Assembly: GCF_000002985.6 (NCBI RefSeq)
Contig: NC_003280.10
Location: 13,760,501 to 13,824,500, forward strand
DNA length: 64,000 bases
Direction: 5' to 3'
Origin: Caenorhabditis elegans
Lineage: Eukaryota; Nematoda; Chromadorea; Rhabditida; Rhabditidae
Positions 46,701-56,652 of the stretch are shown piece after piece. Position 1 is the stretch's first letter; each line of letters begins with the position of its first letter. Position numbers and translations under genes: made by a program. The notes beneath the pieces were generated by a model. That model was not told where the DNA came from. It ran no database searches and saw only the letters and a list, made by a program, of their open reading frames with translations.

Positions 46701-49700
46701 CAAATCGGCAATCCGTCAATTTGCCGAAAATCAAAATTTCTGACAAACGGGCAATTTGCCGGTGATGAAAATTTCCGGCAAATCGGCAAATCGTCAATAT
46801 GCCGATTTGCCAAACTTGTCGACAAAAAAATTGCCTCCTACCCCTCTCAACTGAAAACAAAATTCAAAATTGATAATATCTTGGACCAAGTTACTCTAAA
46901 ATCTTTAAATATTTTAATTTTGTCACAAAACTCGAGTTGCTCCAAAAGATGCCCCAAAAAAAATTGGCGCCAAAATCAAAATTCATTTTTTTCCAAAAAA
47001 ACTTCTGTTGCAAATTCGAATCCTTTAAGCCTTTAAGCCACTAATTGCTCACACATTTTTGCAATTGTTCTTTGTAGTTGTTCTTTGCCGCTCTAATCCG
47101 TGTTCGTCGGCGGGGGGCTCTTTTTTTGGAAACAACTATTTTCGGCGGGGAGCTCCCATTAGTTGCTCTAACTTGTTCTCTTGGTTTGATTGATAATCCG
47201 ACGAGTACACATGTTGTTCTATTGAAACTTAATGAAACTCTATTGCTCTTCCTCGCTTGTACTACTGTACGGAAAGACCGGTGTATTGTTGACTGAGAGT
47301 TGACTGCTGCTGCTCTTGCTACTCCTGCGCTGAGCAGCTCAATTATTGAATGAGAGGAAAGGTTGGGCTTAACCCTCAACTCTTCAACTCTTCCCTATCG
47401 ATAAACTGACAACAATAGGAGCCTTTGATATTCACTTTTATCCGCCCCACGAGCTGATTATTCTGACGTGGGTGCTGTGGAAGACGCGGTGGCGACGACG
47501 AATGTTCTTCATTCTGTCGCTCATCGATCTTTGGGCATGGCTTGTCACTTTTAAGGATTTCTCGTTAGCGATTGTTGGAGCATCTGGTAAGCTTGAGATT
47601 TTTTTTATTTTTTAAAGACATTTTTAAAGCTAATAAAGCTAGAATTTTGCAAAAAAGCTTTCAGCAGCTTCTAGAAAATTCTAGAAATTTCTAAAATATT
47701 TCAAAACTTGCTTTTAGAATTAAGGATAGTTTCGAAAATTTGCAGAAATTTTGAGAATCTTCTAAAACGCATTTTTGAATCTCCTACAAACTTCCTAAAG
47801 TCACTAGAATGTTTATGACAATTCCCAGAAATTTCTCATGCTTTCTAGGACATTTTTATAGATTTCTAGAGTTTTTTTTCAAATTTTCTAAAACACGTTT
47901 AAAACTTTTTATAAGTTTTTAGAAGTTAATAGAACATTCCCGAAAATAAAAAAAAAATTTCCATTACTTTCCAGGACATTTTTAGAATATTTGGCATTTT
48001 CTGAAAATTTTCTAAAAACTCCCGGAGTTTTTGAATTTTCTAGAGATTTTCAAAACATTTTATAAATTTTGTAAGTTTTTAGGAGTTATTAGAAAGTTGG
48101 AATTAACAATTCCAAGTTTTTCAGAAAATTTAAAAAAAAAAAAACTTTTAGCAGTTTCTAGAACATTCTAAAATTTTCTGAGTTTTTTTAATTTTCAGGA
48201 AGTTCAATTTTTTTAAATTAATATGCTTTAAAACATGTTTTAATTAGAAAGAAATTTCTGCAGTTACTAGAAATTTCTAATTTTTTGAGTTTTCTGAACT
48301 TTCTGGGAAATCAAATAAGATTTCTAAAATGTTCTAAACCATATTTTAATTTATTTTTTAAGTTTCTGGAATTTTCTAATTTTTCTGGAAGCTCAAATTA
48401 TGTTCTTTTTAAACTAAAGTGCTCTAACATTTATTGAGCTCCCTCGTTTCACAGAAAATTTCTACATGCTACTTTCTTGTTTTTGCCTTCCAAATTCCAA
48501 ATGGTCGTTTGTATAATTGGTATAACTAGTGACGACTTATCCATCTTCTTCTGAAAAAAATGCCAAAAATGTTCAAATTGGTCGAAAACAAAACATGCGA
48601 AAATAAATTATAGTCTGGTGGTGACGGGGTTTGGAATTAGGAGCGCTTATTTTCAGTAAAATAGTGTGTTCTAGATAGAAATTATTATTTGAACATTGCA
48701 AAAAAAAAATTTTGGGATACATATTTTAAATGTTATTTTCCTGAAAATATTTAGAATTTTTACGACTATATTCAATATCAAAGCTAGTAATTTTAAGGCG
48801 CTGTACAAAATTTCAAAAATTTATTTAAAATTTTCACAATTTTTTGAAGTTTGACTTTTGCCGAAAAATTAAAAAGAAACATAATTTAAGTTTTTTTAAA
48901 TTGTTTTTAAATAAAAATTAAATTTGTATTTTTAATTTATCTTCAAAATTTTAAAAAGGGAAATTTTGGAAACATGGAAAAAAATTTTGCCTGAAATTTT
49001 CGGCAAACGGCAAAGTTCAACATTTTCTATAAATTTTCACAGATTTCTGTATTGAAAAAAAATCGCCTGAAATCCTGTTTTTTTTTAATATTCCCAAATT
49101 CTATATTCCATCATGACTGGTGAGAAATTCCAAAATTTTCAAATATGAGGCTTAGGCTTATGTTTAGGCTTAGGCTTTGGCTTCGGCTTCGGCTTAGGAT
49201 TAGGTTTAGGCTTAGGCTTAGTCTTAGGCTTCGGCTTAGACTTAGGCTTAGGCTTAGTCTTAGGCTTAGGCTTTGGTTTACGCTTACGCTTAGACTTAGA
49301 CACGATTTCTTGAATTTTCTTCAATACATTTCCTACAAAAAATCATTCTTCCGCATCTCCCCTTTCCCCTTAACTATGCAAATTATGTTGGAAAACCTTG
49401 AATACCAAATTGAGTTGTCACATCCACACGAACATGCGTCACATCTTTTTTTATTCATTTTTTCTCCCTTTAGAAAATTCGGTTTTCGGAACACATCTTC
49501 AGAGAGCAATCAAATCCAACAAACCGCAGAGGCTTTTTCATGACTCTTCTTTTTTTCTATTTTCTCTTCTCACTTTCTATAGGATATATATGTTTGCTAA
49601 CCAAGAAACACACCCGAATGTTGCGAAGAGATATAAGACACCTGCTATTGATGTGTCTCTTCTGAATCCCATTATCTTTTCCTTCCATTCGATTTTTTTT

Positions 49701-52700
49701 CTGAAATCACCATCCGATGGATGGAATCTAATTGAAAGTGCCAAGGCACGGCGGTGGCGGTCCAAAGCGGAACAGTTGTCCTTCATCTTTTTGAAGTCTC
49801 GTGCACACACACAGAGTTTGTGATTTTTTTGTTCCGGGCTCCTAGCTGACCCCCGTAGTACTATTATTACTGATATACACCTCAACTACTACTATGGTGT
49901 ATGAGCTATCATATGTCGTTGCTAGAAATGAGCAGGAAGGTTGGTTAAAAAAATTTCACGGAGAGGATAAATACTTTACTTTTTGATCTAAAAATTGAGC
50001 CTAGATTTGGGGCTAGTTTGGGCTAAATTTTGAGCTTAAATGTGAGCTGAAATTTCGGCTCAGATTTTTGAACTGATATTTTACGTTTAGATTTTGGACT
50101 GAAATTTTAAATTTTGGGCTAAACATTGGGCCAAGGTTATGGGCTGGTTTGGCTGAATTTTAGACTAAATTTAGGGCTCAATTTTGGGCTCAAATGTTGG
50201 CTAAACTTTGGGCTCAGATTTTAAGCTCTAAGATTGTGGACTAAAATTTTAGGCAAAAATTTTTGGGCGGAGTTTGGCTGAATTTATGACTAAATTTTGG
50301 GCTCAATTTTGGGCTGGAATGTGGGCTAAAAATTTGGGCTGAATTGTTAGACTAAATTTATGCTGAATTTAATACTTTTAATACTAAATTTGAACTGAAA
50401 TTTAAGCTTAATTTTGAGTCGAATTCCAGCTAATTTTGGGCTAAAATGTGATCTGAAATTTTGGACTCAAATTTTGAGCTCAGATTTTGGACTAAAAAAT
50501 GGGCTGAATTTGGGCTGAAATTTAAACTAAATTTAGAGAGGAATTTAGAGTTATAGTTAAACTAGATTTTGAGCTGAAATCTGAACTGCACTTAAAGCTA
50601 AAGTCGGGCTGAAATTTGGACTGAAATTTGGACTAAATTTAAGCAAATATTGGGCTGAATTTGGCTTTAATTTTAGACTGATTTCTGAGCTGAAATTTGA
50701 ACTAAAAAAACTTTGACCGAAAATCCTGATAATTTTAGGTCTGAATTTTTTTTTAATTTGAAAAAAATCCTTAGCCTTTCAAGTTTAGCCAAACTTTAGT
50801 CTTAAAACTAGGACTTAAAAATTTTTGAACAAAGACTTAAATCCAAAATAGCTACCTTAAATGTTTCCTAGTTTAAACGAGACAAAAAAAACAAAGAAAC
50901 ATCGAACAGAATCCAATTTTCGTTTTCAAAACCAACACATTCACGCTCTATTTGTCAAACTGTTTGTGTAGATGGTGTGTGTGTATTTTCTTTCTCACAC
51001 TTTTTTCCTCAGCAAACGGGACACAAGTCCGGGTCAATAGGGTGTATGTTACTTGCAAGTAAACCTTGGTCATTTCGGACAGGTGTAGGTTTTCAAACTA
51101 TTTTTCTCTGTTCTTCTCTCAATTACTTCTAGGTGCCTAGGCTGCCTTGAACTGGCCAAAAACGTTTATTTCTTGCAGAAAAAAAATTCTGAAAAAAAGT
51201 TAGACTGAAAATTTCCAACTTTTCGTTTGCTCAAAATTTTCAAAAAAATTTGAAATTTTTTAAAAACATTCTAAATTGTTCTCAAAGTCATAAAATAGTA
51301 TAAAAGCAACATCACGCAATTTTTGAACGATTTTTTAATAAAAAAAACGGTCTAAAAAAATTTCAACTTTTTTCGGAATTTTTTTAATGCTCCAAAATTC
51401 CACTAAATTTTCTAGCAGTTTCGAAAGTTTTACTTTCAAGACTCTATTATTTCTCTTTGTGTCACATCCAGTTGTGCAGCCGCCACCTCGCGGGATTCCA
51501 AAAACGAATGGCTTGCAGCCTACATCTCGAGGGTTTTTCCATAAATCCGTAGAATGCCAGCTGCAGCTTTACCCACCCAGAAGCTTGGTTTCTTGGGCTT
51601 CAGCTGGTCTTGTTTGTTGAAAATTAAAACTAGAATTGCAAAAATATATATATATATATATATATATACCCTGACCGTAGGCATTTCTGTAGGCCATAGG
51701 CAGGCAGGCAAGTCAAAATAAAAGGTCCCCCAGTGAGCCATTGTTCAAACCAATTCCGAACTCTCTCAATTTACATGCCAACAACCAATTGTTTAGCATA
51801 TATACACGCACACACACTCATTTAGTCTACTCCAGTGTTAATTCGTCGTCGAATTTCATTTGCTTATCCCTTTCACAACCATGGGTGGTCTTCTTCCTTT
51901 ACCCTTTTCCCATGACCAATGACTCGCAATTTTCTTTTTTTTTCGTTTTCGTCTTCAAAAGCATGTGTCTTCTTCTTCTTCTTCCCTTCCAAGCCATTCT
52001 TCCCATAAACTCAAAATATTTATGAGAAGAGCTCCGAGACCCCCTTCTTCTTTTGCACACATGAGAATAGTAGCGTAGTAGTAGCTGTACGGGAAATTGA
52101 CGTCTTCACAACAATTCCTGTGCTACTAGTCTAAAGAGATTCGATTGCATTTCCTGTTCGTCTGAGAACAAGGGAAACTGAGTTCTTAAAAACGGCCAGC
52201 TGACAGCTTAGGCGCACATTTTCGAATGATTGCACCTAATTTTGAGTTCGATTTGAGCCACTTTTCTTGCAATTTTGAAGGTTTTCCTTTCAAGATTCGG
52301 TTATTTCTCTTTGTGACACACCCAGCGGTGCAGCCGACACTTTTCGGGACAACACGCAAAACAAAAAATTGCACACGGTCGATAATTCACAGGTTTTCCA
52401 TTAACCCGTAGAACGTCGGCTGCAACTCCACCTACCCGATAGTTAAGCTTTTTTGGCCTCAGTGTCTCACTTCCTTATAGTGAACGAGATTTTTATTATT
52501 TTTCACGGTCAGCTAAACTCACGTGCAGCCGGCAGCTAACGGGTTTTCCATAAACCCGTAGGACGTCGGTTGCAATTTTTCCTAGTGTAGATAAATAAAT
52601 GGGTTTCCAATAAGCTTTTTTTTAATTTTTTATTGTGAATTTCCCAATTTTGTCATATCGGTAAAAAACTGAAATTGCATGCAGCCGACTCCTAACGGGA

Positions 52701-55700
52701 ACCCAATAAATGAATGACTTGCAGTCTACGTCTCAAGGGGTTTTTCCGTGAACCCGTAGAACGTCGGCTGCAACTCTACCCGCCAGGCAGCTTAGCTTCT
52801 TAGGCTTCAACTGCTCGTTTTCTGGCAGTGACCAAGTTTTCGCTTCTCGCAGTCCTGTAGGTAGAGCCGATCTCTCCTGCGGCCGACACCTTACGGGACT
52901 TCAAAACTACACGGCTTGCGGCTCACACCCAATGGGAGTCCAAAAACTCGCAGAATGTCGGCTGCAACTTTTATTTTCCAACGATTAGTGTTGTTAACGT
53001 CAAATTAATTTCTATAACTTTTGCTCCAATTTTGTCATATTTGTGAAAAACTGGAATCATCATGCAGCCGACACCTTACGGGACTCTAAAAAGGCCGACA
53101 TCTCACGGGTTTTCCTAATCCTTTAAACTCGTAGATAACCACTTTTTCCACTTTTTCTAGAAATAGAACAAACTTCATGACGTCATTCATGAACGAAATT
53201 TAATTTAGTCGCGTGCATGCCGTCGACACCAGCAGCCGAGAGCACAAAAGGAGCGCCCCCGAGCTCCTTTCGGCCCGTTTTTTTCACACACTCGGATCTG
53301 TCTCTTAATTGTTTTTTTCCACCACCAACACTACATACTCACAAAGTGTTTGTCTCAGAGAGCAGCACATGGTAATCCGTGGAGCCAATTGCTCTTTCTG
53401 TTTTGAGAGAGTCGTTTTGTCGAAATTTGTGTGCGTGAAAACTGGATAAACACTCCTTGTTATTAGAGCAGCAGCAGCAGCAGCAGAAACCGTCGTTCAC
53501 ATTTTTCGGGGTAATCAGTTGTGGCGGCGGCGGTCGCCTTAGAGAGTCGCATTCCAATAATTGTTGCTTGCTATCAGCGGTCGTTTGACACAGAAGAATA
53601 AGAAACCAAAGAGGTAGTTTTATCAATTGACAGGTTCGCTTTGAGTGGGGGTGGCGACTACTTGAGAGTTGAGAGGTAGGCGCCTAGGTGGTGGTAACTG
53701 TGCCCACTTTTTTTTGTCATGTGCAAATTATCAGATGATCAAATTAGTGTGTACTATACGATTTTTTTTTGCTTATGCCCTTTTTTTTCATATTTCTCAC
53801 TAAAAATGATTTTTCATAATTGTTAAAACTTCGCCAAAATCCGCTAAAAGATGGCCGAGTTTTTTCTTTTCACGGCCACGGAGCCTGTAGCGCGTCGTAT
53901 TTCTCTTAATTTTATGCGGCCGACACTTTGCGGGTTTTCTCCCAACTCGTGAAAGGTCGGCTGCACTAGGTTCCAGTTTTTTTTTTGAAATGCCTCCAAA
54001 CTATAATTTTCGGTTAAAAATGTTTCAAGTTTTCCTTCTTCCAGACTCCTTCAACGGAAACTCGACCGGCGGAAAATCGTCGGAACAACCCATCCAAGCA
54101 GCCTTCCTTCGAAAATCACGAAAAGATGGTGGTGGACTGCACCTAGACGACGTTTCCACATCGCATCATCACAACAACCATCAGCAGAAAGGCTCTCGAA
54201 ACTTGAAATATTCTCAAAGTTCGCGACGAAAATACGAGCAAGCGACGACGACGACTAGCGGTAGTTCAACTGACGATTCGGATCGAGGAAGCGGAAGTAG
54301 CAGTGGATCGCATCATCGGTGGGTTAGGGATCTAGGGCTTCACGCCTGCCTTGCCTGCCTTGCCTGCCTTTCGACGAACCATATACCTATTGCACGTAGT
54401 GCCAGGCTGTCCCATTACGGTTTGATCTACAAAAATGCGGGAATTTTTTGCCCAAAATAATGCGACGTCAGCATGTTTTTACCCATGCGAAATCAGTTGA
54501 GAACTCTGCGTCTCTTCTCCCGCATTTTTTGTAGATCAACGTAGATCAATCCAAAATGAGATACTCTAGCACCACGTGATATTGATTAACATGGTGTGCG
54601 GCAGGCATCAGGCAGGCACCAGGCAGGCGTTTTGCCCTGAAACCAAGCCTGTCTCCCAAGGAAGCCTGATACCTGCTATTAACTAAAAAAATGTCTCCAA
54701 TTCCTCGCACTTTTGTTGTAAAACAGACAAAAGTTTGACACATTTTCGACGGTGGCGAAAAAAAAAGATTTGCTGCTCCTCACTGGGATTGGGTTTCACA
54801 TGTCTGTGCCGGCAACACTCATTTTCACCGCCGGCCGACGGCTTGTGCACTTTTCGTCTAGAAAACACATCAATTTTACGCTCATCGAAAAACAACGATT
54901 TTTTTATTTTTGATCAGATTCATTCGTGTGTTTTGATCTAGGATTTTGTGTCACTTATATGATAGTTAGTCGCAAAAAAAAAATTGGTGGCCGAGGTTTT
55001 TCTTTTCACGGCCACTTAGTAAAAACCCACATTTTTCATTTAAATTTTTCTAAAATTTAGCCTCAAAAAATTATATGAAAAATAAATTTCATAAATTGCA
55101 AGAAAAATGCATCGTGTCCGAAGATTCACGCGGCGGCGAAGAAACAAAAAAGTTGATGGCCGAGTTTTCCCATTTAGCGGCCATGAAGCTAGAATTGACC
55201 CCCTTTTGGCATTTAGCCTCCAAAATTCTCTGAACATGAATTTTCACGATTCGATTTTTGCAAAAATGCACCGTGGCCGAGTTTCATTTTTGACGGACGA
55301 GTCCTTAGCGGATTTTTTTCTAATTTTTGTAAAAAATGCTTCCCTTATGTTAGATCAAGTTTTATTCGGAACTCTGAGACAGGTAGGCATTTCCTCGTGC
55401 CTACCATACGCCTGCCTACCTACCGCCTAACTTCACCTCCAATTTCCGCGTTATTTCAGATCTCATAGCGCTGGTCCCCACACAACCTACTCGACAACTT
55501 CGAATCACGCCGTCTCAACGACCGAAATGAATCGATCCGGAGTACGTGGCGGCCCGAACGCGGAGAGCAACACGACGTTCCTGAGAGCTACGAAGAGGTT
55601 CTTCAAGAAGATCTACACATCGGCGACACTTCCCAAGAAACAGAATAGCACGTCTATGGATAATTTCCAAAAATCGTCGGTGTTCTTTGAGGATACCGCT

Positions 55701-56652
55701 CATCATCATAATCCGAATATGGATGGAAGAATTCTGAAGAAGGCGCCATTGTCGACTGATGAGAATGATTATTCAAATCACCTCGATGATGATTATGATG
55801 ACGAGGTAATGGATTGCAAGTTTTGGGGCACATTTTAAGGCTGGGCTAAGCTAGGCTAGGCTATGCTGGTTTGGGCCAGGCTAGGCTTGGCTAAGCTGGG
55901 CTGTGCTACGCAAACTGGGCTAGTCTAGACTTGATCATGCTAGGACAAGCTCGGCTGGCCCATACTAGGCTAGACTAAACTGGGCTAGGCTAGGCTAGGC
56001 TAGGCTAGGCTTGACTAGGCTAGGTTATGCTAGGCTAGGCCATCCTAGTCTAGGCTAGGTTAGGTTTGGCTAAGCTGGGCTCAGCTAGGAATTTTCAGTA
56101 AAACGTTTTTCCTCCAAATTTTTTCAAAATTTTTTGAACGTTCGAGTCTATGCTTCATTTTTCAGACAATGCGCTCCGAAAATGCGACGATGGACATTAG
56201 CTATCCGGACAGTGGATTCGAGATGGACAGAGCTTCAACACCGGAACAATCGAGTGTCTCCATGACATCCACGTCGAAAAGCGGAGATGATCCGGTCAAC
56301 TTCACCAATTTGTTCGAGCAGCTGAAAAGGGAGATGGTAAGGGGTTTTTTATTTTGGACTGTGTAATGTGCTTTCGCGGCGAGACCCAGCCTAAAAAAAG
56401 TCGTGATCCTTTAACAGGATGTTCTGAGAATTTCGAATTGGGATAATCATACCAAAATCTGAAAAATCATTAGGATTTTGAGACATTTTTTCAACTCAAA
56501 ATTTTTTTTTGCAGAAAGAAATGCGAGAACGCGACGCTCAAATCCTTTCCGATCTTCAACGCGTCGAGACCCAAATCCAATCGGTGAAGCAAGCGCAAAT
56601 CCTCGCCTCACTTCAAGACGAATTCGAGCCGGTGGAGAGCATGCCGCTCTGA
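31780..56652 (+). CDS. Long gene with alternative 5' ends; Ser/His-rich protein with C-terminal coiled coil
   Basis: Main model: exons 31780-31838, 41540-41730, 42697-42780, 54045-54318, 55460-55805, 56166-56336 and 56515-56652 join in frame, about 420 residues. An optional exon 47419-47586 adds 56. The protein opens [19 protein letters not shown]. It is rich in Ser, Thr and His ([14 protein letters not shown] in the middle), has a basic patch ([18 protein letters not shown]) and an acidic run (DDDYDDE). It ends with a likely coiled coil ([20 protein letters not shown] and following heptads) and [10 protein letters not shown]. No catalytic domain is seen and the family is not recognised; an adaptor or scaffold role is only a guess. 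The introns reach 9.7 and 11.3 kb. Its 3' end lies about 0.6 kb before the histone cluster, so it is probably the gene next to his-16. Confidence 0.7.
31839..33140. repeat. Intron with GGTAGGCAGGC-type repeats
   Basis: Segments at 32355-32515, 32605-32690 and 32775-32850 are rich in TAGGCAGGTAGG- and CTGCCTACC-like units. Blocks near 32520-32600 and 32700-32780 share TTTCCAATTAAAT and CTGTTCAACTAACACT, so a larger unit of about 180 bp was duplicated. Confidence 0.65.
33165..33421 (+). CDS. Alternative 5' exons of the long gene
   Basis: ATG at 33165 opens an exon ending at 33211 (donor GTTAGT), joined to exon 33335-33421 (donor GTTGGT). The frame reads [16 protein letters not shown], then [20 protein letters not shown], and leaves in phase 2. 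That is exactly the phase needed to enter the exon at 41540. The first exon at 31780-31838 also leaves in phase 2. Joining it to 33145 would force a frame that hits a stop in the 41540 exon. So the two 5' ends are best read as mutually exclusive starts. An acceptor (ACAG) at 33141-33144 could be a trans-splice site. Confidence 0.5.
33607..33789. mobile_element. Inverted-repeat element (MITE-like), copy 1
   Basis: Starts GTGCCAGGCTG...TACGGCTTGATCTAC and ends GTAGATCAAACCGAAATGAG...CACCACGTG, so the ends pair. The interior (GCGGGAATTTTTCGCCCAAA, later GTTGAGAACTCT) matches a copy at 54392-54579 over its whole length. It is a non-autonomous dispersed element with no coding region. Confidence 0.75.
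33790..35850. other. Intronic DNA with simple repeats
   Basis: Homopolymer C tract at 34166-34182, a TA run at 34477-34499 and a CCGCTACCGC array at 34813-34900. Otherwise AT-rich, with no supported exon. Confidence 0.5.
35866..36220 (+). repeat. Interstitial telomere-like array (GCCTAA)n
   Basis: Nearly 60 hexamers, mostly AAGCCT and variants, the complement of the C. elegans telomere repeat TTAGGC. It lies in the first large intron. Long open frames of alternating Ser-Leu (plus) or Arg-Leu (minus) here are artefacts of the hexamer. Confidence 0.93.
36221..37179. other. Intronic DNA, no feature recognised
   Basis: Mixed then AT-rich. A short perfect inverted repeat GTAAATCTACA...TGTAGATTTAC lies at about 36325-36352. 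Confidence 0.4.
37180..37595 (+). repeat. Composite TTGCCGG dispersed element, copy C
   Basis: Same organisation as 19275-19695: TTTGCCGG-type units, the core with TTTTTAGAGGGATTTTTTGT and CCCGTTTTCTTTATAATG, then TTGCCGG-type units again. Confidence 0.7.
38215..38700. repeat. Degenerate array of CCCGCCAAATTTTT-like units
   Basis: Loose repeats of about 45 bp with TTGAATTTCCCGCCAA and AAAAATTT. The resulting open frames on both strands are not genes. Confidence 0.6.
38701..39295. other. Intronic DNA, no exon supported
   Basis: Less AT-rich stretch at 38860-39200 with GGTGGTGGTGGT (38950) and GCAGCAGCAGC (39138-39150). Could be regulatory; no motif named. Confidence 0.35.
39320..40255. repeat. 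TTTACCAAAA / TTTACCAATTT tandem array with 172-bp higher-order unit
   Basis: Alternating 12- and 13-bp units (TTTACCAAAATTTACCAATT). The variant TTGGGCAATTT recurs at about 39675, 39811, 39983 and 40155; the last two intervals are exactly 172 bp. A 294-codon open frame here encodes only (IYQNLP)n-type repeats and is rejected as a gene. Confidence 0.93.
40256..41539. repeat. Intronic AT-rich DNA with TTCTAGAAACTTCTGGAA-like repeats
   Basis: From about 40860 to 41370 short units such as TTCTGGAAATTT and TCTAGAAACTTC recur loosely. The same type fills 47640-48400 in a later intron. Confidence 0.55.
42781..43980. other. Intronic AT-rich DNA
   Basis: No exon or repeat family recognised beyond A/T runs. 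Confidence 0.4.
43988..44835. repeat. Tandem repeat of a ~305-bp unit (2.5 copies)
   Basis: CTAACTATAAAATTAACCAT starts units at 43988 and 44293 (305 bp apart), both followed by the same TTTTTGCCATAAATTGCC and GATGGGTTTAACCTAG segments. A third partial, diverged copy starts at about 44757. Confidence 0.8.
44836..45570. other. Intronic DNA, no exon supported
   Basis: A C/T-rich, less AT-rich stretch at 44890-45180 has an open frame of 103 codons but no splice sites in phase with the gene. Confidence 0.35.
45578..45800 (+). repeat. Second interstitial telomere-like array (GCCTAA)n
   Basis: About 37 hexamers of AGCCTA type with variants, immediately after a G9 tract. Same orientation as the array at 35866-36220. 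Confidence 0.92.
45801..46490. other. Intronic DNA, no feature recognised
   Basis: AT-rich with mixed sequence at 45900-46110. Confidence 0.4.
46495..46835 (-). repeat. Composite TTGCCGG dispersed element, copy D (partial, inverted)
   Basis: Begins with the complement of the element core (AAAGAAAACGGGAAAAAAAA), then TTGCCGAAAATCAAAATTTC- and TTGCCGG-type units to about 46815. Confidence 0.6.
47419..47586 (+). CDS. Probable cassette exon of the long gene, hydrophobic
   Basis: Acceptor AACAATAG and donor CATCTG|GTAAGC bracket 168 bp with no stop in one frame. Entered in phase 1 and left in phase 1, it fits between the exon ending at 42780 and the exon starting at 54045 without changing the frame. 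The 56 codons give [16 protein letters not shown], a basic patch (WKTRWRRR), then [17 protein letters not shown], which has the length and hydrophobicity of a membrane segment. It lies in a patch less AT-rich than the rest of the intron. No transcript evidence is available, so it could be chance. Confidence 0.4.
47587..49140. repeat. Intron with TTCTAGAAATTTCT-like degenerate repeats
   Basis: 47640-48400 repeats short units such as TTCTAGAAATTTCT and AGTTTCTAGAA. The rest is AT-rich. Confidence 0.55.
49146..49302 (-). repeat. Third interstitial telomere-like array (TTAGGC)n
   Basis: About 26 hexamers of GGCTTA type, opposite in orientation to the two earlier arrays. Confidence 0.92.
49303..49985. 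other. Intronic DNA, no exon supported
   Basis: Mixed composition at 49340-49900 with overlapping open frames on both strands, none with splice sites in the gene's phase. Confidence 0.35.
49990..50710. repeat. Degenerate array of GGGCTGAAATTT-like units
   Basis: About 40 loose copies of a 15-20 bp unit (TTTGGGCTGAAATTT, TTTTGGGCTAAA, TTTGGACTGAAATT). Confidence 0.85.
50711..51470. other. Intronic AT-rich DNA
   Basis: No feature recognised. Confidence 0.4.
51477..53115. repeat. Cluster of CGGCTGC hairpin repeats in an intron
   Basis: At least six diverged units of the form GCAGCCGACACCTTACGGG...ACCCGTAGAACGTCGGCTGC, with blocks near 51478, 52316, 52527, 52682, 52879 and 53063. The spacer (around TTTTTCCATAAACCCGTAGA, and GGCTTCAGCTGGTC in some) is also repeated, so the period is larger than the hairpin. 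A TA run (51645-51667) and a GGCAGGCAGGC run (51700) interrupt. Confidence 0.75.
53116..53915 (+). other. Intronic less AT-rich DNA, possible internal promoter
   Basis: 53210-53680 is a non-repetitive, comparatively GC-rich patch with a CAG run (53469-53484) and CGGCGGCGG. It lies just upstream of an ATG at 53990 that is in frame with the next exon. It could be an internal promoter; no motif is assigned. Confidence 0.3.
53919..53968. repeat. CGGCTGC hairpin repeat, last copy
   Basis: GCGGCCGACACTTTGCGGG pairs with ACTCGTGAAAGGTCGGCTGC. Confidence 0.65.
54392..54579. mobile_element. Inverted-repeat element (MITE-like), copy 2
   Basis: Near full-length match of the element at 33607-33789, with paired ends CACGTAGTGCCAGGCTGTCC and the complement-like CTCTAGCACCACGTG. 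Both copies sit in introns of the same gene. GGCAGGCACC-type repeats follow (54597-54670). Confidence 0.75.
54671..55459. other. Intronic DNA with repeated GGTGGCCGAG segment
   Basis: A motif like TGGCCGAGTTTTTCTTTTCACGGCCAC recurs in shortened forms near 53852, 54985, 55157 and 55271. A GGTAGGC/GCCTACC run lies at 55380-55428. No exon supported. Confidence 0.5.
55838..56095. repeat. GGCTA tandem array in an intron
   Basis: About 45 copies of a 5-bp unit (CTAGGCTAGGCTAGGCTAGG in the centre), degenerate at the edges. Confidence 0.92.

Noticed and set aside
47041-47379. 103-codon minus-strand frame near the cassette exon
   Set aside because: No splice or family support; it overlaps sequence better explained as flanking intron.
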